DNA from: Pontederia crassipes
Lineage: Eukaryota > Streptophyta > Magnoliopsida > Commelinales > Pontederiaceae
DNA length: 64,000 nucleotides
Reading direction: 5' to 3'
Assembly: GCA_030549335.1 (NCBI GenBank)
Contig: CM060187.1
Coordinates: forward strand, 9,362,001 to 9,426,000
This document shows, piece after piece, positions 57,019 through 64,000 of the stretch. The stretch's first letter is position 1, and the number at the start of each line of letters is the position of its first letter. The notes under the pieces were generated by a model, which saw only the letters and a list, made by a program, of their open reading frames with translations, had not been told where the DNA came from and searched no databases. The position numbers and the translations under genes are program-made.

Positions 57019-58289
57019 AATTGGTTTGAGTCTTTTTTAGCATTCAATGGAGGGCTTGTAGGTATCCTCCATGGGGATCCTATGCTGCAAATTGAGGGAT
57101 TAATACCATTAATGTCATCAATGGAATAGCCAATTACCTCCTTGTATAGCCTTAGTTTTTTCAGTAGCTCTTCAACTTGATTCTTGGGCAAGTTTGCATT
57201 GATGATAACTGGAAATGTTGAATTCTCCCCCAAGAATTCATACTTCAGGTTGTTGGGGAGAGGCTTGGGTTCCAATTTGGAAGAATTGGCTTGAGTTCCT
57301 TGGAGTTCAGCAGTGATAACTTCCTGAACTTGGTGCTGATTTTTAGAATTTTCTACTGATTTGGACAGATTCAATGCTGATTGGTATGCTGCAGCCTCTG
57401 GATCCTCCAATTCCTTCAAATGATCAAACATAAGGTACCTTTGCAATGGATCTTCAATGGGTATTATTGCTGAGGCTTGCTCCACAATTTGATCAATATG
57501 TCCATCCCCAAAATCATCTTGTTGATAAGCTGGCATGTTGATAACTTGTGCAAGGTTGAACTCTATCTTGTCTTCACCAATTTGGAAGGTCAATCTCCCC
57601 TCCTTAACATCAATGACAGCTCCAGCAGTGGCAAGAAAGGGTCTTCCAAGCAAGATGGGTGTATTCAAATCCAAAACCACAAACTCCACTGGTATATAGA
57701 ATTTTCCACCCTTTAGGGGTATGTCTTCAATGATTCCATGGGGATACTTGATGGACCTATCAGCCAGCTGTAGAGACATGTTGGTGGGCTTCATATCTCC
57801 TACTTCAAGTTTCCTGCATAGGGACAAGGGTATAACACTTACAGAAGCACCCAAGTCACACATGGCCCTTTGAATTTTTTTATTTCCTATCTCACATGGA
57901 ATGGAGAAACTCCCTGGATCCTTTAACTTAGGAGGTCGCTTGTTTTGAATTATTGCATAAGCCTCCTCAGTTAATGCTATGGTCTCACATTCCACAATTC
58001 TCCTCTTCTTGGTTAGGATTTGCTTCAAAAATTTTGCATATGAAGGCATCTTTTGAATGGCTTCAACAAATGGCACATTGATGTATAGCTTCTTCAAGAT
58101 CTCTAAAAACCTTCCATATTGCTGATCTTGCTTGGCCTTTACTAATCTTTGAGGGAAAGGCACTTTGTCAAAAATTCTTCCATTGGCTTCACTTTGAAAA
58201 CTCTTCTTCTGATTCCTCACAACAGCCTCTTCAGTTTCTTTTTCTTTAGGTTCTGGACAGGAGCTTTCCTTAGCTGAATTGCCTTCCAC
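57019..58289 (-). pseudogene. Athila protease region (Ath-3)
   Basis: A 424-codon frame with MCDLGASVSVIPLSL, HGIIEDIPLKGGKFYIPVEF and ILLGRPFLA; it contains the 43-bp segment that Ath-1 lost. It ends by a 1-base shift just before the RT start, so the linker Cys/Met block reads out of frame. The start at 58289 is only the first Met after an upstream stop. Confidence 0.9.
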
Positions 58290-58299
58290 ATTCTTGGAG

Positions 58300-59904
58300 T
58301 TTGGACTCTCTTAAGCTGGATTGGCTTTTACATTTTGCATTGGCTCTTCCACTTGCCTTCCACTCCTTAGTTGAATTGCCTTGGCTTGTTCTTTAGGGTT
58401 CACCTCTCATTGTCTAGGAAAGAATAAAGGGGGTCTTGCTGAAGTGCTGGCCTACTGAGAAATCTGATTTTCCAGCATCTTTTGATTGGCACTCATGTTT
58501 TCAAGTCTAGAGTTGATCTTCAATATTTCTTCTCCTTGGTTGTCCTGCTTCTTCAAGATTTGTTGTAGCATTTCCTTCATTTTAGTTTGGAATTGGGAAG
58601 CTTGACTTTGAGGAGGCTGCTCATAGGGGGGCCTTTGCATTGGAACATTTGAATTCTGATTTCCATATGGAGGTGGCTGATTCCTTGGCAAAATCTTGGG
58701 CTGGCAACTAGAATTCTGCATTGCTGCCCTTTGATAATGATTGGCTTTGTAGGAGAAGTAAGGATGGTTCCTATTCTCTAGAGTATAGAATTCAGAAGGG
58801 GGTTTGACTCCATAATTTTCCACTGCATTGATTGAATCAATGGTTTGCTCATATTGTTGCATTATAAGGTTGCAACTTTTTGTGGCATGGCCTTGATTAC
58901 CACATACATCACATCTGGATTCAGGTGTTGTAGCCTTGTTGACATTAGGAGTGAGGTTCAGTTTCTCCAAGACTTTGTGTAGCATTTCTTCAAATTTAAT
59001 GGATAGGTTGTTCACTGAATCCTGGACAGGAGGTCTCCTTGTCCTATCATGGGTAAGAAAATGGTGATTCTTTGCAATATTCTCAATCAATTGATAGGCT
59101 TCATCAATATTCTTTGATGCAAAGATGCCTCCGGCAGTTGTGTCAAGTACAACCTTGGATGGATAATTCAGCCCCTTATGGAAGTAATTAACAAGTTGCC
59201 ACTTCTCAAAACCATGATGGGGACATGCCCTCAACAGCCCCTAAAGTCTTTGCCATGCATCACAAATGTTTTCCTGGTCCAATTGATAGAACCTAACTAT
59301 TTGATCCCTAAAATTATCAGTCTTGGAAGGAGGGAAAAATTCTGAAAGAAATAATTGTATAATTGATTCCCAAGTGGCCACTTCTTCAGGTTTGAGAGTC
59401 TTGTACCAAGTCTTGGCCTTGTCCTTGAGTGAGAATGGGAATAGCCTCATGTAGACTGCATTCATAGGAGTGTTGTTGAAGTGGACTGTGGTACAAATCT
59501 CCTTGAAATTGTCCAAATGTGAGGCTGGATCCTCAGCCCCTAATCCAGAAAATTGGTACTGCCTAATCATAGTAATAAGGGCTGGATTGACTTCAAAGTT
59601 TGCCACAGGTGCTTGGGCTTCCTTCTCCAAGTTGATTCCTGACATTGCTAGGTGAGTAGCAATCCTTCAAAGTCCTTGGTGCAGCCATATTGCCTTGCTC
59701 CTCTTCCTCTTCTTCAAATATCCTTCTCCTTACTTCAAGCCTTTGCAATCTTCTTCTTCTTAGAAATCTTCTTTCAGGCTTAGGATCTGATTGGTAATAT
59801 TCCTCTTGATTGTCCAAATCCTGCATAAATGAATTCAGAAGTATCAAATTGAGAAAAAAAAGAAAACTAGACAAAAATGAAAAATTGGGAATGATAACTT
59901 GCAA
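58300..59904 (-). pseudogene. gag: Athila gag (Ath-3), with stops
   Basis: The basic/acidic N-terminus (RRFLRRRRLQRLEVRRR, EEEEEE) lies at 59690-59790. The capsid starts ANFEVNPALIT near 59600 and the frame 59241-59645 stops after DAWQRL, where Gln has become a stop. The frame 58452-59234 continues with CPHHGF, a complete CCHC knuckle (CDVCGNQGHATKSC) near 58880-58920 and a Pro/Gln-rich tail. Further stops lie at about 58455 and 58310. Compared with Ath-1 the capsid region has no deletion. Confidence 0.9.
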
Positions 59905-59988
59905 AAACTGAAAATTGGCCTATCAAATGGACTAAAAATTAATCTAAAACTAATCTAAACTATCTAAGTTAGTCTAATTGACCTCAAA

Positions 59989-60006
59989 TCCCCGGCAACG
60001 GCACCA
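59989..60006 (-). other. Primer-binding site of Ath-3 (tRNA-Asp type)
   Basis: Minus-strand TGGTGCCGTTGCCGGGGA, one base from the Athila consensus, just inside the 5' LTR end. Confidence 0.93.
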
Positions 60007-60012
60007 AAAACT

Positions 60013-62827
60013 TGATAGTGAAATTGAGGGGTTGAATGATAACTTGCTGATTTTTGGGTCAAAAGTCACTTTTTTCAATTTTTGTTTCAATCCCCTAACT
60101 CACTCTCTACTGCAGTACATAGGTCAATTGTAGTAACCCTAAATGTCGTATCCATAGTGATTTGAAGTCCTAGACTACCTAAAAAAAATTAGACTAACCC
60201 TATTTAAAGTGGTAAAAACAGATTTTTTAAAAGAAGTGAAAACATTTTTTTTTTTGAATCCAGAATGAAAACTTGTTGTAGATTGCTGAAAAGTTAATTA
60301 AACTGAATTGTAAATGCTAATCTAGAGTCTAAAGAGTTTAACGATCAATGAGGAAGGTCCTCCTAGGAGTTGGGGTTCATCTAATTTAATTATGGATGGA
60401 AATGGACAAGTTATTATTTTTTAATCAAATCCAATTCAACCTTTAAAATGGCTATTTTCACAGCTCAATTAGACCAGAACTAAAAAATATATTGTCATAT
60501 GATTGTTAGCCAAGTTGAATTAGAAATGGATCCTCACTGAAAACCAAGTTATCATTTGGTTCAAATCAAAGCACTTGCTGATTTTTTTGAAATTTCACTA
60601 AAATCAGAAATGATAACTTCAAGGTATGGTTACAAAATAATGAAATCTCTTCAATTTGCTTTGCAGGAATGAAACTTATCCAATAATAGTGCTAGTGTTC
60701 CTTGGTTTATCTCTAAACTACAAGAGGATCTTGTATCAACCTCTCGGCTGCAATTAAGAATGAAATCCACACTTCACACCAATTGATTGGACCCAAAATG
60801 CATAGAATCATAAGTTGGGAAATCATGAATTGTCATTGCTCCTTGGTTCATCTCTGAATCTCAAGAAAGGCCTTAAAACCACCTCTCAGTGGTAGGTGAA
60901 AATAAGGTTTAACAATGGCAATCAGATCCCAAAGAAATCAGAAAATAGAATTCAGTAAGATAAATACACAAGGAAATCAGCTATGCTATTCATGGGAATT
61001 CAGGACTTGCCAAATGCTTATTGATCCATCTCTGGACAACAAGAAATCCTTAAGATTCATCTTTCAGTGATTGAATGAAATCAGAGGTTCAATTAGCAAA
61101 TCAGATTCCAAAAGAAATCAGAATATCAGAATTCAAGAATGCAGATTTCAGAAATCAGATTGGGAAAAACAGATTTGAATCATAAACATGTCAAAGCATC
61201 TTGATCATTCTGAACTAGAATGGAGCCATAAGATAACTTCTCAGTTTTCAACACAATTGGGGCTCCACAATGACAAATCAGATTCTAATAATTCAGAAAT
61301 CAGAGTGGCATTCATAATTCATTTTTCAGAAAAATCAGATTTCAGATTATCAACTAATCTGGAATTCAGAACTTGTCATGGGTTCTTAATTCATTTCTGA
61401 ACAAAGATTAGACCAAATGATAACTTCTCAGTTGCAAATACAAATAGGGTCTTCCAATGACAAGATCAAATCTAGAACAATTCAGATTTTAGAAAATAAA
61501 TTCAGAACTTGATTCAAATGAGAAAATAAGTTTTGTCCCTAATCCATCCACAACATGCATTAGACTACTACCCTATCCTAAGAGACATGGGATTTAGCTC
61601 CTCATGTTTACAAAATCAGATAGAAAATGTAGTAAAGAAAAGAAGGAAGTCATCTGTATTGAAGCTTGCCGAGAGATATCCTTGCAGCCTTCAGCTCCCA
61701 CTCCAAAACCTTGCTGCCTTCCCTTTCTGCTCCTTGACTCCAATGGCCAGCCTCCCCCTTCTTCGTCCAGAAATTTTCCCTTTATATATGTGTCATATCC
61801 ACCATTTGATCAACATTAGAATGTTCTATTCCCCTGATTTCAGCCATCTGTCCAATGGTCCTGGAATCCCTGCAGAAGATAGCTTTTTCTGGATAGCAAA
61901 AGTAGGTGGTCCCCATCACCTTTTTCCAACATTTTGCACTTGTTCTCCCTGCTACAAAAGATATAAAACCAAGCATCAAAGTCCTCAAATAGAAAATGAA
62001 CAAATAAGGATAAAGGAAACCACTATGATCAGCTCAAACATCAAGTATGATTAAGTGTTATACAGAATTGCAAATCAAGGTTAAAATGATAACTTATCAA
62101 TGCCCGGAATGATAACTTTGCATAAATCTTGGAAAATGATAAATTTGGGTGGTTCAGTGCATTGAAGGCATCAAATGGACTAGGGTGGCAAGTGAGTGAA
62201 GTCAGAAATCAAATATGAATAAGATTTCATAGGAATTATAACTTGGGTGTCAAAACGATAACTTAAATGCCTTAAAATGATAACTTGCCATAACTTTGGT
62301 TGTGGTTATCCAAATGTGATCAAATTTGAACAGAAATGAGTTAGGACAATAATATAATGATTCCCTAATCCCTTTGTGCAGAATTAATAGTTTTGCATGT
62401 CGAAATGATAGTTTTGCCCTTTAAAGATAACTTGGCATTGGAAAAATGATAACTTGCTCAAATGGACTTAAAATTTTGCACAAGTTGAGATATGACCATC
62501 CAAATATGATTCATACATGATAATAATGGATTTAGGGCAAGAAAATCATTGAAAATAAGTTCACTCAAAATAATGATAACTTGGCCTATTGGAGTGATAA
62601 CTTGTCCTAAAAATGATAACTTGGCATAGAATTGAAATATTTATGGATTTTGGCATTTCAAAACCTCTATGCACATGGAATTAAGTATAAAATGCGGAAT
62701 ATCAACTAGTTATCACAATCCATGCATTTCAACCATAATTGGCCAAAAGTTGGGCAATTTAGGGATTCGATAGGGGTAAAATGCATCCAAAATGGGATAA
62801 AAACTTATATTGATCACCTAGTGATCA
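60013..62827 (-). repeat. 5' LTR of Ath-3 (2,815 bp)
   Basis: Minus-strand start TGATCACTAGGTGATC (62827), end ...TTCACTATCA (60013). It is full length, with the AAGTTATC array (seen as GATAACTT on the plus strand) at 62080-62640 and a minus-strand TATA box at 61781-61788. The right flank ctctt (62828-62832) matches the left TSD exactly, so Ath-3 spans 50642-62827 (12,186 bp). Confidence 0.96.
61781..61788 (-). promoter_or_regulatory. TATA box in Ath-3 5' LTR
   Basis: Minus-strand catatataaaggg about 1.04 kb from the LTR start, equivalent to the Ath-1 box. This is the only TATA box left in Ath-3. Confidence 0.75.
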
Positions 62828-62832
62828 CTCTT

Positions 62833-63050
62833 GTAGCATATCAGAATCTAAAGTTTAAAAACTAGATGTGAATATTGTCTTCCTTAATTGAGAACTTGAA
62901 GAAAATATTGATATGAACCTAGAAATGCCCATAATTGCAGTTAGTGAAAAAAAAGAATGTTCTAGCAAAATTGGATGATCAAGATAATGCTATCAATCAC
63001 AGACATAAATAAGTTGAAGATAATTAGGAATATTTACTATTTTCAATTGA
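62833..63050 (+). pseudogene. Copia relic Cop-2: RT continuation
   Basis: After the Ath-3 TSD the frame reads VAYQNLKFKKLDVNIVFLN, which matches the copia block NLELEQLDVKIAFLYG of Cop-1. An ELEENIDM block follows. Together with 50390-50636 it shows that Ath-3 landed in the middle of a copia RT. Similarity fades by about 63000 and no catalytic YVDD is found. Confidence 0.8.
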
Positions 63051-63108
63051 TCCAATTACAAGTTAACCATATTTATTTATAATTTTTAGAATTAATTAGT
63101 ATGGAATA

Positions 63109-63510
63109 TGTTGTTGAGGATGGTAACAAAAATTGATTTTGTTACTTTAGTAAATTAATTAGGTTACATGTAGGCTAAGTTAGGGTATTTTCTTCCACCA
63201 CAAATTCTATTTCTAGGGCGTATAAATACTGGTACCCATGGTTATTTGAGGCATCTTTGAATCTATTAAAATTTGTTTTAACTGCTTTTGTTGTGAGGGA
63301 ATTCCTACAACCTTTCTTCGGGAATTTTTGCTATTAATTACAAGGTTGTTAATCTTATGATTAAATTCATTTGTTTATAATATCGATTGCTTGATTCATT
63401 GGTAATCTTGAGGTTGATATTCCACTGCCTGAAACTCATTTGATCTCGTTTCTCATGATTATCATACATTGTTCCGGTCACTCAAGTCATCGTTCTTGAG
63501 TATTGTATCA
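63109..63510 (+). repeat. Copia-like LTR (about 402 bp)
   Basis: It starts TGTTGTTGAGG and ends GTATTGTATCA, with TG...CA termini. A TATA box (tataaata) lies at 63221-63228. A primer-binding-site-like ttgatatcagagtc follows at 63512, so this is the 5' LTR of a plus-strand element. It differs from the Cop-1 LTR in sequence. The opposite LTR is not in the window. Confidence 0.7.
63221..63228 (+). promoter_or_regulatory. TATA box in copia-like LTR
   Basis: gcgtataaatactgg lies about 110 bp into the LTR, a usual distance for short copia LTRs. Confidence 0.6.
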
Positions 63511-63511
63511 G

Positions 63512-63525
63512 TTGATATCAGAGTC
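63512..63525 (+). other. Primer-binding site of the right-edge element
   Basis: ttgatatcagagtc differs at two positions from the tRNA-iMet-type ttggtatcagagct and follows the LTR end by one base. Confidence 0.65.
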
Positions 63526-64000
63526 ACATTTTTTATTCGGTTTTCTAGTTATCTTCCATTATTTTGTTTCTCCCCTATTTGAGTTTCTAAAAAAAAAGAA
63601 GTACAAAAAATCTGTTTTATTTGTTCGTCGAACCTTAATCGTCATCCTTATATTCTTCAAAATCTGATACAGTTTAAAAAAAACTCACAAAAATATCTAC
63701 ATGTGCATAAACATAGAGTTTAGCAATTAGTTGTATTATGCAATAATTTTCAAATCATAATGCAATCATCTTATTCCAAATCATAATGTGCATGCGTGTC
63801 CAAATGATATAGTGTAATAAGTCAAAATTCATAATAAGTTCATACATAAGGCTCATAACACAAGAGTCATATAAATCTTGTGTCGAACATATTTATTATA
63901 AATATGAAGTCTTCTATATAGATAAACAAAAAATATTCAAATTTAGAAGACTTAGTATTCATATTTTCATGTGTCTTTTTCATTTGCCAAATTCAAGAAA
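63526..64000 (+). other. Interior of the right-edge element, nothing coding seen
   Basis: AT-rich sequence after the primer-binding site, running off the window. No gag start was recognised and all frames are short. Confidence 0.5.

Noticed and set aside
61533-62054. A 173-codon plus-strand ORF in the Ath-3 LTR
   Set aside because: It is antisense to the LTR promoter region, contains the TATA box and has no similarity to a known domain.
1-64000. CRISPR arrays, tRNA or rRNA genes, organellar DNA insertions
   Set aside because: No regularly spaced identical repeats with unique spacers and no recognisable RNA genes or plastid/mitochondrial genes were seen. The repeats present are LTRs and short tandem arrays; the tRNA-like pieces are primer-binding sites.

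Overview
The window is intergenic, repeat-rich nuclear DNA from a flowering plant. It holds plant-type Athila and chromovirus Ty3/gypsy LTR retrotransposons, Tork-like Ty1/copia elements, a plant RTE-clade LINE, and CACTA and hAT-type non-autonomous DNA transposons. I see no intact host gene. The only likely host sequence is a GC-rich gene fragment at 32567-32919 (minus strand), with a short intron and a Ser-rich, plastid-transit-like N-terminus. Nothing identifies the species. No rRNA, tRNA, CRISPR or organellar sequence was recognised.

Left half (1-32566): a nest of insertions. Chromovirus-like element Chr-1 (interrupted LTR 17470-21179, non-coding interior 21180-23233, second LTR 23234-32566) sits in exon 2 of the host-like gene. 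Athila element Ath-2 (10715-17469, minus) sits inside Chr-1's first LTR. Athila element Ath-1 (1-10714, plus) sits inside the RNase H region of Ath-2. The first Chr-1 LTR also carries a 739-bp CACTA element (18426-19164, 3-bp TSD) and a 795-bp hAT-like element (19706-20500, 8-bp TSD). The second Chr-1 LTR carries the copia element Cop-1 (25983-32459, 5-bp TSD), which carries a 1.65-kb solo-LTR-like insert (29572-31224, 5-bp TSD).

Middle (32567-46312): the host gene fragment and its upstream DNA with an AT microsatellite; an almost full-length RTE LINE (33454-36631) with a 14-bp TSD; a decayed chromovirus, Chr-2 (36740-44913, minus), that has lost gag and the RT core; then about 1.4 kb of unassigned DNA with a GC-rich low-complexity patch.

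Right part (46313-64000): a partial chromovirus-type LTR, then a heavily decayed copia relic, Cop-2 (about 47040-50636, resuming at 62833). Cop-2 is split by an unidentified 1.7-kb insert and by the complete 12.2-kb Athila element Ath-3 (50642-62827, minus, perfect 5-bp TSD ctctt). The window ends in the 5' LTR, primer-binding site and first interior bases of another copia-like element.

For the LTR elements, Gag would form the particle, protease (PR) would cut the polyprotein, reverse transcriptase/RNase H (RT/RH) would copy RNA primed from the tRNA site (PBS), and integrase (INT) would insert the product. Every coding element here has stops, frameshifts, deletions or lost catalytic residues, so none looks autonomous as it stands. 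The most useful observations are the datable insertion order, the disrupted host gene, dense AAGTTATCA motif arrays in the Athila LTRs, a 3' LTR that lost its promoter, and sequence modules shared among chromovirus LTRs.
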